DNA of 64,000 nt from Modestobacter italicus (GCF_019799965.1 NZ_JABGCJ010000005.1:365212-429211); one strand, 5' to 3'. Positions 50,178 through 59,042 are shown, counted from the first letter of the stretch. The notes: generated by a model not told the origin, from the letters alone. Made by a program: numbers and translations.

Positions 50178-51332
50178 GTGGAGTTCAGCTACGACGACGA
50201 GCAGAACGGCCTGCGCGAGGCGGTGAGCGGGCTGCTGGCCCGTGCGTACTCCGACAGCGAGCAGCGCCGGCGGGTGGTCGCCACCGACCCCGGCTTCGAC
50301 GAGAAGACCTGGAGCCGGCTGGCCGAGATGGGCCTGCTGGGCCTGCCCTTCGCCGAGGCCGACGGCGGGATGGGCGCCGGCCCGGTGGAGGTCTCCATCG
50401 TCGCCGAGGAGATCGGCCGGGTGCTCGCGCCCGAGCCGTTCGTGGAGGCGGTGGTCCTCGCCGGTGGCCTGGTGTCCGACCTGGGCAGCGACGCGCAGCG
50501 CGCCGAGGTGCTCGGGGCGCTGGCCGAGGGCACCCTGCTGCCGGCCTTCGCGCACGCCGAGGTCGGCACCCGCTGGGAGCCCTCCGCCCGCGCGGTGACC
50601 GCCACCGAGGACGGCGGCTCATGGACCCTGACCGGGGTCAAGGAGCCGGTGCCCAACGGTGCCCGCGCCGACCTGCTGGTGGTCAGTGCTGTGGTTGCGC
50701 CCGCAGGAGCCCCCGGGGCCACCCGGCTGTTCCTGGTGCAGGGTGACGCGGCGGGCCTGACCCGCACCGGTCACCGCAACCACGACGGCAGCCGGTCGGC
50801 CCGGGTCGAGTTCGCCGGCACCCCCGCCCAGCCGCTGGGTGAGGCCACCGGCGACCAGTCGGCGGCGATCGAGAAGGCGCAGGCCCGGGCCCGGGTGGCC
50901 TACGGGCACGAGGCGCTGGGTGCGATGGAGACGGCGCTCACCACGACGGCGGAGTACCTCAAGACGCGCAAGCAGTTCGGCGTCCCGCTGAGCAAGTTCC
51001 AGGCGCTCACCTTCCGGGCGGCGGACATGTACGTGTCGCTGGAGCTGGCCCGCAGCACGGTCATGTGGGCCACCCTGGTGGTCGACGCCGACGGCGACGT
51101 GGTCGCCGCCGCCGACCGTGCCCGGCTGCAGGTCAGCCGGGCGGGCCGGCACATCGGCAAGGAGGCGATCCAGCTGCACGGCGGGATCGGGGTGACCGCC
51201 GAGTACTCGGTGGGCCACTACACCTCCCGGCTCACCGCGCTGGACCACCTGCTCGGGGACGGCGACTGGGCCCTGGCCCGGCTCGCCGGCACCGTCGGCG
51301 AGCACGAGACGGTCGACCCGCTGCGGTCCTGA
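50178..51332 (+). CDS. Acyl-CoA dehydrogenase family protein (second of a pair)
   Basis: A 384-residue partner of the upstream dehydrogenase. The fold is intact (AEADGGMGAGPVEVSIVAEEIGR; HEALGAMETALTTTAEYLKTRKQFGVPLSKFQALTF; QLHGGIGVTAEYSVGHY), but the FAD signature of the central domain is weakly conserved, as in the beta chains of heteromeric FadE enzymes. A strong terminator closes the two-gene operon. Confidence 0.88.
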   Translation: MEFSYDDEQNGLREAVSGLLARAYSDSEQRRRVVATDPGFDEKTWSRLAEMGLLGLPFAEADGGMGAGPVEVSIVAEEIGRVLAPEPFVEAVVLAGGLVSDLGSDAQRAEVLGALAEGTLLPAFAHAEVGTRWEPSARAVTATEDGGSWTLTGVKEPVPNGARADLLVVSAVVAPAGAPGATRLFLVQGDAAGLTRTGHRNHDGSRSARVEFAGTPAQPLGEATGDQSAAIEKAQARARVAYGHEALGAMETALTTTAEYLKTRKQFGVPLSKFQALTFRAADMYVSLELARSTVMWATLVVDADGDVVAAADRARLQVSRAGRHIGKEAIQLHGGIGVTAEYSVGHYTSRLTALDHLLGDGDWALARLAGTVGEHETVDPLRS

Positions 51333-51342
51333 ACGCAGGCGC

Positions 51343-51380
51343 CGAACGCCCCTCCGGTCCCCCGACCGGAGGGGCGTTCG
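51343..51380 (+). terminator. Strong terminator after the dehydrogenase pair
   Basis: A 17-base perfect stem (CGAACGCCCCTCCGGTC and its complement) with a four-base loop. Confidence 0.82.
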
Positions 51381-51479
51381 TCGTCTCAGGACATGGGGAA
51401 TGGACCGGGCTGCGGTACGGTTCCACCGGCCAGTAGTTGCACTCTCAACCAGTGCGGCTCAGACGAGAGGGAGCACGCC

Positions 51480-52625
51480 ATGCAGTTCGGGATCTTCACC
51501 GTCGGCGACGTGACGCCGGACCCGACCACCGGCCGCACGCCCACCGAGGCCGAGCGGGTCAAGTCGCTGATTACGATCGCGCTGAAGGCCGAGGAGGTGG
51601 GCCTGGACGTCTTCGCCCAGGGTCAGCACCACAACCCGCCCTTCGTGGTCTCCTCCCCCACCACGACGCTGGGCTACATCGCGGCCAAGACCGAGAAGCT
51701 CGTCCTCTCGACGTCCACGACGCTGATCACCACCACCGACCCGGTGAAGATCGCCGAGGACTTCGCCACCCTGCAGCACGTCGCCGACGGCCGCGTCGAC
51801 CTGATGATGGGGCGCGGCAACACCGGCCCGGTGTACCCCTGGTTCGGCAAGGACATCCGGGACGGCATCCCGCTGGCGGTGGAGAACTACCAGCTGCTGC
51901 GCCGGCTGTGGCGCGAGGACGTCGTCGACTGGTCCGGCCAGTTCCGCACCCCGCTGCAGGGCTTCACCTCCACCCCGCGCCCGCTGGACGGCGTCCCGCC
52001 GTTCGTCTGGCACGGGTCGATCCGCAGCCCGCAGATCGCCGAGCAGGCGGCCTTCTACGGCGACGGCTTCTTCCACAACCACATCTTCTGGCCGGCCGAG
52101 CACACCCAGCGGATGGTGGAGTTCTACCGCCGCCGCTTCGAGCACTACGGCCACGGCAGCGCCGACCAGGCGATCGTGGGTCTGGGCGGGCAGGTGTTCA
52201 TGCGGAAGAACAGCCAGGACGCCGTCCGGGAGTTCCGGCCCTACTTCGACAACGCACCGGTGTACGGCGGTGGCCCCTCGCTGGAGGAGTTCAGCACCCA
52301 GACGCCGCTGACCGTGGGCTCCCCGGAGCAGGTGATCGAGCGGACGCTGGGCTTCCGCGACTACGTCGGTGACTACCAGCGGCAGCTGTTCCTCATCGAC
52401 CACGCCGGCCTGCCGCTGAAGACGGTGCTCGAGCAGCTGGACATCCTGGGCGAGGAGGTCGTGCCGGTGCTCCGTCGCGAGTTCGCCGCCCTCAAGCCGG
52501 CGCACGTGCCGGACGCCCCGACCCACGCCAGCCTGGTCGCCGCCGCCGGCGGTGGGCACGACAGCACGGTGCACGCCGCCGACGACGTCACCGGCCGGAC
52601 CGTCGAGACGGCGGCGCAGGCGTGA
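51480..52625 (+). CDS. LLM class flavin-dependent oxidoreductase (CE1758 family)
   Basis: A 381-residue bacterial luciferase-like enzyme. MQFGIFTVGDVTPDPTTGRTPTEAERV and GRGNTGPVYPWFGKDIRDG match the CE1758 family of putative FMNH2 monooxygenases. The ribosome-binding site is GAGAGGGAG. The next gene encodes an FMN reductase with overlapping start, the natural supplier of reduced flavin. Substrate unknown. Confidence 0.88.
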   Translation: MQFGIFTVGDVTPDPTTGRTPTEAERVKSLITIALKAEEVGLDVFAQGQHHNPPFVVSSPTTTLGYIAAKTEKLVLSTSTTLITTTDPVKIAEDFATLQHVADGRVDLMMGRGNTGPVYPWFGKDIRDGIPLAVENYQLLRRLWREDVVDWSGQFRTPLQGFTSTPRPLDGVPPFVWHGSIRSPQIAEQAAFYGDGFFHNHIFWPAEHTQRMVEFYRRRFEHYGHGSADQAIVGLGGQVFMRKNSQDAVREFRPYFDNAPVYGGGPSLEEFSTQTPLTVGSPEQVIERTLGFRDYVGDYQRQLFLIDHAGLPLKTVLEQLDILGEEVVPVLRREFAALKPAHVPDAPTHASLVAAAGGGHDSTVHAADDVTGRTVETAAQA

Positions 52626-53239
52626 CCACCCGGACCCTGGCCGTGGTCAGCGCCGGGTTGAGCAACCCCAGCTCGACCCGGCTGCTGGCCGACCGGCTGA
52701 CCACCGCCACCGTCGAGGCGCTGCGGGCCCGCGGCGACGACACGACCGTCGAGGTCGTGGAGCTGCGCGGGCACGCCCGAGACCTGGCCGACGCGCTGGT
52801 CACCGGGTTCCCCAACACCGAGTTGCAGGCGGCGATCGACACCGTCGTCGGCGCCGACGCGGTGATCGCGGTGACCCCGGTCTTCTCCGCCTCCTACAGC
52901 GGCCTGTTCAAGACGTTCTTCGACGTCCTGGACAAGGACGCGCTCATCGGCACCCCGGTGCTGCTGGGCGCGACGGCCGGGACGGCGCGGCACTCGCTGG
53001 CCATCGAGTTCGCGATGCGCCCGCTGTTCGCCTACCTGCGGGCGCTGCCAGTGCCCACCGGGGTGTTCGCGGCGTCCGAGGACTGGGCCGGCGGCGGCAG
53101 CGGCGCCCTGTCCGGCCGGATCGACCGGGCCGCCGGCGAACTGGCCGACGTGGTCACCGGCCGGCCCGCGGTCTCACGGCCGGCCGACCCCTTCGCCGAC
53201 CCGGAGACCTCCTTCGAGGAACTGCTCAAGGGCCACTGA
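52622..53239 (+). CDS. NADPH-dependent FMN reductase (CE1759 family)
   Basis: A 205-residue flavodoxin-fold reductase. The FMN phosphate loop lies in VVSAGLSNPSSTRLLADRL, and ADAVIAVTPVFSASYSGLFKTFFDVLD is the second flavin-binding block. The GTG overlaps the stop of the monooxygenase gene by four bases, so the two form a two-component system. Together they match the CE1758-CE1759 gene pair known from corynebacteria. Confidence 0.88.
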   Translation: MTTRTLAVVSAGLSNPSSTRLLADRLTTATVEALRARGDDTTVEVVELRGHARDLADALVTGFPNTELQAAIDTVVGADAVIAVTPVFSASYSGLFKTFFDVLDKDALIGTPVLLGATAGTARHSLAIEFAMRPLFAYLRALPVPTGVFAASEDWAGGGSGALSGRIDRAAGELADVVTGRPAVSRPADPFADPETSFEELLKGH

Positions 53240-53246
53240 CCGCCTC

Positions 53247-53276
53247 GGGCGGCCATGTTCGCGAACATGGCCGCCC
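53247..53276. repeat. Perfect 30-base palindrome
   Basis: GGGCGGCCATGTTCG followed directly by its reverse complement, with no spacer. It lies between the convergent reductase and serine-hydrolase genes. It can fold into a terminator-like hairpin but also has the form of a protein-binding site. Confidence 0.8.
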
Positions 53277-53313
53277 GGTCCGGCCGGACGGTGTCCGGTC
53301 TGTGGCGGCGGGC

Positions 53314-54453
53314 TCAGAGGCAGCGGTGGACGGCGGACCAGAAGCCGCCGAGGAACTCCGGCTCGGGCAGGACTCCCCGTGCGGTCAACAGCACCCCGAT
53401 CAGGTCGTGGTCGGGGTCGACGTGGCCGGTGACGCCGGTGCCGCCGTCCCAGCCCCACCGGCCCGGCTGTGCCCACGGCTCCGCCGGCTCGACCTGCACC
53501 CCGACCTGCAGGCCCCAGGACCGGCCGGGGCCGAGGAAGTCGGCGGCCTCGGCGCGCTGGGCGGCGGTCAGCTGCCCGGTGGTCAGCTCGGCCACCGAGG
53601 CGGGCTCCAGGACCGGTCCACCGCCGTCGGCGAGCGCGGCGAGGAAGGCCAGCACGTCCGGCGCGCTGGAGACCAGCCCGGCGGCCAGGCCCTCGAACAG
53701 CGGTGGCCGGGACGACCGCCCGTCGGCCGGGTCGAGCACCTCGAACCCGGCACCGGCCGGCTGGTACGCCGGCCCCAGCCGGGCGGGGTCGGTCGCCCAG
53801 AAGCCGGTGTCGGCCAGCCCCAGCGGCCCGGTGACCCGGTCGTGCAGCAGCTCGCGCAGCGGGCGGCCGGTGACCCTGGCCAGCAGCACCGAGAGCACCT
53901 CGGTGCTCAGGTGGTAGAGCCAGCTGGCGCCGGGCTGGGCGGCCAGCGGCAGCTCCCCCAGCCGGGCCAGGTACTCCTCCGGTGCCAGCTCCGGGGGCAG
54001 TGGCCCCGGTCCGAGCCCGGCGGCGTGCACGGCCCGGTCCAACGGCGAGCCGTCCCACAGCCCGCCGAAGCCGGGCGTGCTGGTGAGCAGGTGGCGCACG
54101 GTGATCGGGTGGTCGGCCGGGACGGTGTCCGTCAGCGGCCCGCCCCGGTCGACCAGGACGCGCGGTCTGGCGAGCTCGGGCAGCCACCGGCCAACCGGGG
54201 CGTCGAGGTCCAGCAGGCCGTCCTGGGCCAGCGACAGCGTCAGCACCCCGGCGAACGGCTTGGACAGCGACGACAGCCGGAACAGCGAGTCCGGCTGCAC
54301 CGGCGTCGGGCCACCCAGCTCCTGGCACCCGCCCGCGTGCACCTCGACCTCACCGCGGTGCCGGACGGCGGCGGCGTACCCGGGCAGCGTGCCGGCGGCC
54401 ACCTGGGCCTCGAGCGCGGACCACACGGTGACGAAGCGGGAGGGAGCGGGCAC
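53314..54453 (-). CDS. Serine hydrolase, beta-lactamase/EstB family
   Basis: A 379-residue class C-like serine hydrolase. The nucleophile motif SxxK is SLSK in FRLSSLSKPFAG, and a Tyr in WLYHLSTEVLS stands near the second motif. GWDGGTGVTGHVDP replaces the third (KTG-like) motif. There is no signal peptide, so it acts inside the cell, more likely as an esterase than a beta-lactamase. The GTG has GGAGG upstream. Confidence 0.87.
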   Translation of the reverse strand: MPAPSRFVTVWSALEAQVAAGTLPGYAAAVRHRGEVEVHAGGCQELGGPTPVQPDSLFRLSSLSKPFAGVLTLSLAQDGLLDLDAPVGRWLPELARPRVLVDRGGPLTDTVPADHPITVRHLLTSTPGFGGLWDGSPLDRAVHAAGLGPGPLPPELAPEEYLARLGELPLAAQPGASWLYHLSTEVLSVLLARVTGRPLRELLHDRVTGPLGLADTGFWATDPARLGPAYQPAGAGFEVLDPADGRSSRPPLFEGLAAGLVSSAPDVLAFLAALADGGGPVLEPASVAELTTGQLTAAQRAEAADFLGPGRSWGLQVGVQVEPAEPWAQPGRWGWDGGTGVTGHVDPDHDLIGVLLTARGVLPEPEFLGGFWSAVHRCL

Positions 54454-54478
54454 GGGGTGCCTCCGGCAGGACGGCGGG

Positions 54479-54504
54479 CGGGCGGTCCCCCAGAAGACCG
54501 CCCG
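54479..54504 (-). terminator. Hairpin terminator of the MftD-like gene
   Basis: CGGGCGGTC and GACCGCCCG pair over an eight-base loop, 13 bases after the stop of the minus-strand dehydrogenase. Confidence 0.6.
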
Positions 54505-54516
54505 GGCCCGCCGAAC

Positions 54517-55710
54517 TCATCGCCCGGGCTGCTCCGCGGCGCCGAGGCGACGCTCGAAGCCCGGCGGGACGACGACGTCCTCCCGGCGCAGCTCGTCCAC
54601 CGACGCGTGCCCGAGGCCGACCAGCGCCGACCCGAGCCCGTCGCGCAGCAGGTCCAGCACGTTCTCCACCCCGGCCTGGCCGTTCGCGGCGAGCCCCCAC
54701 AGGTAGGCCCGGCCGATCATCACCGCCTTCGCGCCCAGGGCGAGGGCCTTCGCGACGTCGCCGCCGCGGCGGATGCCGCCGTCCAGCAGCACCTCCACCT
54801 GGTCGCCGACCGCCTCGGCCACCGCGGGCAGGGCCCGGATGGAGGCCGGGGTGCCGTCGAGGTTGTTGCCGCCGTGGTTGGAGACCGAGATGGCGGTGAC
54901 GCCGGCGTCCACGGCCCGCTTCGCGTCGTCGACCCGCATGACGCCCTTGAGCATGAACGGCCCGTCCCACTGCTCGCGCAGCCAGGCGACGTCGTCCCAG
55001 GACGGCATGGGCGAGTTCATCCACTGCCCGTAGGCCCCGAAGAAGGTGGGTGCCGGGTCACCGGGCGTGGCGACCATGTTCGGCACGGTGAGGTCGGGGA
55101 GCGCCCGGGTGCGGGCGAAGTCCAGCAGCCAGCGCGGCTTGACCAGCACCTGCGGGGCGTAGCGCCGGGCAGCCTCGAGGCCGATCTTCTCCGGGATGAA
55201 CGGGCTGCCCCAGTCGCGGCCGTAGGCGAAGGACCAGTCCAGGGTGGCGATCAGGCCGACCGCACCGGCGTCCTTGGCCCGCTGCATCCGGCCGAGCATC
55301 TCCTCGCGGCTGCCGACCCAGTACACCTGGAAGAAGGTCTGCGGGTTGGCGGCGACGACGTCCTCGACCGGCTTGCTGGCGAAGGAGGACAGGCCCATCG
55401 CCACGCCCCGGGCGGCGGCGGCCCGGGCGACGGCGACCTCGCCGTCGGGGTGCACCGCCTGGACGCCGGTGGGGCTGATCAGCACGGGCATGGACACGGG
55501 CTGGCCCATCACCGTGACGCCCAGCCGGCGCTCGTTGCTCAGCCCGGCGGTGTGCGGGGCGAACCCCAGCTCGGCGAAGGCCGCGGTGTTGTCGTCGACG
55601 GTGAGACCGCGTTCGGAGCCGGCGACCAGCGCCCCGTAGACCCCCTTGGGCAGCCGCCGTCGGGCGCGCCGCTGCGCCTCGGCCACGGACTCGAACCACG
55701 CGTTCGCCAC
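54517..55710 (-). CDS. mftD: FMN-dependent alpha-hydroxy-acid dehydrogenase, MftD-like
   Basis: A 397-residue TIM-barrel flavoenzyme. The start WFESVAEAQRRARRRLPKGVYGALVAGSE and the block ISVSNHGGNNLDGTPASIRALPAVAEAVGDQ (active-site His in SNHGG) closely follow MftD, the pre-mycofactocin synthase; LWGLAANGQAGVENVLDLLRDG completes the match. GTG at 55710 gives the MftD length. No other mycofactocin gene (mftA, B, C, E, F) lies in this window, so it is either a stray paralogue or separated from its cluster. Confidence 0.78.
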   Translation of the reverse strand: MANAWFESVAEAQRRARRRLPKGVYGALVAGSERGLTVDDNTAAFAELGFAPHTAGLSNERRLGVTVMGQPVSMPVLISPTGVQAVHPDGEVAVARAAAARGVAMGLSSFASKPVEDVVAANPQTFFQVYWVGSREEMLGRMQRAKDAGAVGLIATLDWSFAYGRDWGSPFIPEKIGLEAARRYAPQVLVKPRWLLDFARTRALPDLTVPNMVATPGDPAPTFFGAYGQWMNSPMPSWDDVAWLREQWDGPFMLKGVMRVDDAKRAVDAGVTAISVSNHGGNNLDGTPASIRALPAVAEAVGDQVEVLLDGGIRRGGDVAKALALGAKAVMIGRAYLWGLAANGQAGVENVLDLLRDGLGSALVGLGHASVDELRREDVVVPPGFERRLGAAEQPGR

Positions 55711-55859
55711 CTGCGGACCCCCTGCTGCTCGCACCGTCCGGCCGGGCACCGTCGCCCGTCCGGCGCGCCCGCGCGCCGGCGTCCACACGGGGACCCGGTA
55801 CGCGTGGCACCGAGTGCCACCCTAGCGGTCACGACGTGGCGCAGAGCACAGCTGCCGGG

Positions 55860-56459
55860 TCAGCCCTGCTTGATCGCCGAGACGTCGAACTCGATCTGGA
55901 TCCGGTCGCTGACCAGCACCCCGCCGGTGTCGAGCACGGCGTTCCAGGTGAGGTCCCAGTCGCTGCGTTTGATCGCCAGTGCCCCCTCGAAGCCGACCCG
56001 GGTGTTGCCGAAGGGGTCCAGCGCCGAGCCGGTGAGGGTGAAGTCCACCGACACCGGCCGGGTGACGGCCTTGATGGTCAGGTCGCCGGTGACCCGGTAG
56101 ACGTCGGCGTCGACCTGCTCGACGTGCGTGGAGTCGAAGCGCATCTCCGGGTACTGCTCGACGTCCAGGAAGTCCGGTGACCGCAGGTGGCCGTCCCGGT
56201 CCGGGGTGCCGGTGTCGATGCTGGCCGTGGCGATCCGCAGGCTGACCCGGCTGGCGCCGGGGTCGGCGGTGTCGAGGTGTGCGGTGCCCTCGAACTCGGT
56301 GAACGCACCGCGGACGGTGGTCACCATGGCGTGCCGGGCGCGGACGCCGATGCGGGTGTGCGCGGCGTCGACGGTGTAGTCGCCCGTGACGTCGGTCAGG
56401 GCGGTGGTGGCGGCGTCGAAGTCCGTCGCGGCACTCTCCGGTGCGCGGTGCTTGCCCAC
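55860..56459 (-). CDS. YceI family protein
   Basis: A 199-residue YceI-fold (lipocalin-like) protein: DYTVDAAHTRIGVRARHAMVTTVRGAFTEFEG, the pair LRSPDFLDVEQYPEMRF and SVDFTLTGSALDPFG. Family members bind polyisoprenoid lipids. There is no signal peptide, so it should be cytoplasmic here. The ribosome-binding site is GAGGAG before a GTG start. Confidence 0.92.
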   Translation of the reverse strand: MGKHRAPESAATDFDAATTALTDVTGDYTVDAAHTRIGVRARHAMVTTVRGAFTEFEGTAHLDTADPGASRVSLRIATASIDTGTPDRDGHLRSPDFLDVEQYPEMRFDSTHVEQVDADVYRVTGDLTIKAVTRPVSVDFTLTGSALDPFGNTRVGFEGALAIKRSDWDLTWNAVLDTGGVLVSDRIQIEFDVSAIKQG

Positions 56460-56570
56460 GGTTCAACGCTCCTCTCTCGGGGTGCAACCCCTCGATGGTG
56501 CCCGATGCCGTCGGGTCGGTGGGCAGGAGGTGGCGCGGCGAGTGCGGAGGGTGCCGTCCGGGAACCGGAC

Positions 56571-56610
56571 GCAGCGAGACCCGGGTCCGCTCGGACCCGG
56601 GTCTCGCTGC
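56571..56610 (-). terminator. Strong hairpin terminator of the transglycosylase gene
   Basis: A 19-base perfect stem (GCAGCGAGACCCGGGTCCG and its complement) with a two-base loop, ten bases after the stop. Confidence 0.8.
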
Positions 56611-56619
56611 TGCGGTCGG

Positions 56620-57519
56620 TCAGTACCAGCCGGTGGACTTCGAGTGCGACCACGCGCCGCACGGCGAGCCGTAGCGGTTCTCGATGTAGATCAGCCCGGC
56701 GTCGATCTGCCGGTAGCCGTCGGAGGTCTTGGCGATCCCGGTGCCCGCCCAGGTGGAGTCCAGGAACTGCGGGATGCCGTAGGCGGTGCTGCGCGGGTTC
56801 TGCGCGTTGGGGTTCCAGCCGCTCTCCTTGCCCCACAGGCTCTCCAGGCAGGAGAACTCGCCGGCGTCCCCACCGAGCTTGCCCAGCGCGTAGTCCTGGA
56901 ACGAACCACTGCCGGACGACGCCCCGGAGGCCGCGGGCCGGGGGGCAGCCGGCTTGGGCGCGGCGGGCTTTGCGGCAGCTGCGGCGGCGGCCTCCTCGGC
57001 GGCCCGCGCCTCCTCGGCGGCCTTGGCCTCGGCGGCGAGCCGGGCCTCCTCGGCGGCCTTCGCCTCCGCGGCGAGCCGGGCCTCCTCGGCGGCCTTCGCC
57101 TCGAGCACGGCCTGGTCCGCGGCCGCCTGGGCCTGCACGGCGGCGGCCTGCTCGGCCTCCCGCTGGCTGCGGTTGGCGGCCAGCTCACCCAGCCGGTCGG
57201 TGAGCGCACCGTCGGTCAGGGCGGTCTCGGTCTGCTGCGAGCTGAGCCCGAGCCGGTCGGCGATCACCACCGACTGCGCGGCCGGCTCGGCCTGGGCGTC
57301 CGGCTCACCGGCGACGAACACGTTGACCGCGATCGCGCCGGCCGCGGCGACCGCCAGGTACAGGGTCGGCCGACGCAGCCCACCCGGGGACAGCCGGCGG
57401 AGGGTGCGGCTGCTCGACGGGACCGCGATGACCTCGGTCGAGGGCTCGGCGGCCGGCGCGATGACCTCGGTGACCGGCTCCTGCGGGGACGACGTGTGCG
57501 CGGTGGTGCGACGGGACAT
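56620..57519 (-). CDS. SLT-type lytic transglycosylase with coiled-coil linker
   Basis: A 299-residue exported cell-wall enzyme. A membrane/signal segment lies at about 52-70. A long Ala/Glu coiled coil (about 115-185) is built on repeats of AEEARLAAEAKA. The C-terminal SLT domain shows CLESLWGKESGWNPNAQNP with catalytic Glu and AYGIPQFLDSTW. It would cut peptidoglycan strands during growth. The long 5' leader holds a c-di-AMP riboswitch, a known pairing for actinobacterial wall hydrolases. Confidence 0.9.
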   Translation of the reverse strand: MSRRTTAHTSSPQEPVTEVIAPAAEPSTEVIAVPSSSRTLRRLSPGGLRRPTLYLAVAAAGAIAVNVFVAGEPDAQAEPAAQSVVIADRLGLSSQQTETALTDGALTDRLGELAANRSQREAEQAAAVQAQAAADQAVLEAKAAEEARLAAEAKAAEEARLAAEAKAAEEARAAEEAAAAAAAKPAAPKPAAPRPAASGASSGSGSFQDYALGKLGGDAGEFSCLESLWGKESGWNPNAQNPRSTAYGIPQFLDSTWAGTGIAKTSDGYRQIDAGLIYIENRYGSPCGAWSHSKSTGWY

Positions 57520-57544
57520 TGAGAGAGGGGCTCCGTGGGTCTTC

Positions 57545-57718
57545 CGCGGCCGCCTACCGGGTCAGCTGACGGGTTCGGGCGGGAAGTCGCCCTACCCGGC
57601 CGGGCACGTGCCCGGGCGGGATTCACCCCAGTGGTGCGGTGGGTCCCCGGCTCGCTGCGTGCAGCGACTCGGCGGCATCCGGCGCGGGCTCCCCGGCTGG
57701 GGACCTGACGTCCGACCG
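57545..57718 (-). ncRNA. ydaO/yuaA riboswitch (c-di-AMP sensor)
   Basis: The minus-strand leader of the transglycosylase gene contains the conserved blocks in order: GCCGGGGACCC, GGGGTGAATC, TAGGGCGACTTCCCG, GAACCCGTCAGCTGACC and GGTAGGC. These match the ydaO motif core. In actinobacteria c-di-AMP binding lowers expression of wall hydrolases. Element edges are approximate. Confidence 0.9.
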
Positions 57719-57727
57719 GACCTGGCC

Positions 57728-57757
57728 AACGTAGAGGCCGTTACCGGGCCGTGACAA
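57728..57757 (-). promoter_or_regulatory. Promoter of the riboswitch-controlled gene
   Basis: On the minus strand TTGTCA (57752-57757) and TACGTT (57728-57733) stand 18 bases apart. The predicted start of transcription falls at the 5' edge of the riboswitch. Confidence 0.65.
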
Positions 57758-57856
57758 TGCTCGGCGCCGGATTTCGTCGTGACCTGACACGCGTTGCCCA
57801 GGACGACGAGGTGTGGCATGCCTCCTGGGGCTGGTGTGACGGATGGGCTGCCCAGC

Positions 57857-58495
57857 TCAGGGCAGCCGCCACACCGTCGTCCGACGTACCTGCCCGCCGT
57901 CGGCGTCCGGGACGTCGTACTCGGCCTGGGCCAGCAGGCCCTCCTTGGGCACGTACGCCCGCCCCGGGTCGCCGAGCAGCACGGTCGCGCCGCGCAGCCA
58001 GGCCGCGCCGAGGAAGGGCAGCACCCGGGCGGTCATCTCCCGGTCGTAGCAGACGTCCCCGGCCAGGACGACGTCCACGGCTGGTTCCTCGTCGAGCACG
58101 TCCCCGGCGAGCTCGATCCCGGCGACCCCGTTCACCTCGGCGTTCAACGCGACCGCGGCGTGCGAGTAGGGGTCGACGTCGCTGGCCAGCACACCGGCGG
58201 CACCGGCCTGGAGCGCGGCGACCGCGACCAGCCCGCTGCCGGCGCCGAGGTCCAGGACCTGCCGGCCGGCGACCAGCTCGGGGTGGTCGAGGACGTGCCG
58301 GGCCAGCGCCTGCCCGCCGGGCCAGGCCGCGGCCCAGAACGGCGGGTCCTGTCCCGCTCCCCCGCCCTCGGTCTCCATCGCCTCCCACAGCGCCACGACG
58401 TCGTCGGCGACGTGCAGCTGCACCTCCGGCACGAGCGTCGGCCGGGCGAGCCGGGTGTGCGCCCGCAGGAAGTCGGGGGTGGGCTGGTCCGGCAC
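57857..58495 (-). CDS. Class I SAM-dependent methyltransferase (ETFB/PrmA-like)
   Basis: A 212-residue methyltransferase. PPFWAAAWPGGQALARHVLDHPE, then motif I VLDLGAGSGLVAVAA and DVVLAGDVCYDREM are typical of the lysine methyltransferase group close to PrmA and METTL20. A protein Lys is the probable target. It starts four bases after the universal stress protein gene in the same direction. Confidence 0.82.
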   Translation of the reverse strand: MPDQPTPDFLRAHTRLARPTLVPEVQLHVADDVVALWEAMETEGGGAGQDPPFWAAAWPGGQALARHVLDHPELVAGRQVLDLGAGSGLVAVAALQAGAAGVLASDVDPYSHAAVALNAEVNGVAGIELAGDVLDEEPAVDVVLAGDVCYDREMTARVLPFLGAAWLRGATVLLGDPGRAYVPKEGLLAQAEYDVPDADGGQVRRTTVWRLP

Positions 58496-58499
58496 CGGC

Positions 58500-59042
58500 T
58501 CAGTGCTTGCGGTCGCTGCGCACCACGGTCACCGGGCAGGGCGCGTGGTGGGTGACCTGGTCGCTGACCGACCCGAGCAGCAGCCCGGCGAAGCCACCGC
58601 GGCCGCGGGCCCCGACGACGAGGACGTCGGCGCCCTGGGCGGCCTCGATCAGGGTGCGCACCGGCGCGGCGTGCACCACGTGGCAGGTGGCGGCCGCGGC
58701 CCGCTCCGCGCCGAGGACGCTGCGGACGTCGGCCTCGAGGTCGGCCTGCACCGCCTGCTCGTACTCCCGCATCGGCGGCACGTAGCCGGGCTCCCAGCTG
58801 GCCGGCTGCGGTGCGGTGGCGATCCGCCAGGCACGGACGACGTGCAGCGGCCACGACGCGCGCTCGGCCAGCGTCGCGGCCCACGTCAGCGCCTGCTGGG
58901 CGCAGTCGGAGCCGTCGTGGCCGACGACCACGCCGCCCTGGACGACCGCGCGGGTGGAGACGTCGCCGTCCGCGGCGGTCAGCTCCGCCGCCGCCTCGTC
59001 CAGGTCTCCCGAGTGCACCGTTCCGCCTGGCTGGTCCGTCAA
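58500..59042 (-). CDS. Universal stress protein (ATP-binding UspA type)
   Basis: A 180-residue Usp domain protein. VVVGHDGSDCAQQAL opens the fold and the ATP-binding motif appears as GARGRGGFAGLLLGSVSDQVTHHAPCPV. The likely start is TTG at 59042, because GAGGAAGAGGAG lies just upstream; the first good GTG is at 59018. It forms a two-gene unit with the methyltransferase. Confidence 0.88.
   Translation of the reverse strand: MTDQPGGTVHSGDLDEAAAELTAADGDVSTRAVVQGGVVVGHDGSDCAQQALTWAATLAERASWPLHVVRAWRIATAPQPASWEPGYVPPMREYEQAVQADLEADVRSVLGAERAAAATCHVVHAAPVRTLIEAAQGADVLVVGARGRGGFAGLLLGSVSDQVTHHAPCPVTVVRSDRKH

Noticed and set aside
51436-51449. GTTG...CAAC inverted repeat before the LLM oxidoreductase as an operator
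   Set aside because: Only four-base arms and no regulator gene nearby; too weak to list as a site.
53314-54453. Classification as a secreted beta-lactamase resistance gene
   Set aside because: No signal peptide and the second and third motifs deviate; a cytoplasmic esterase-like hydrolase is more likely.
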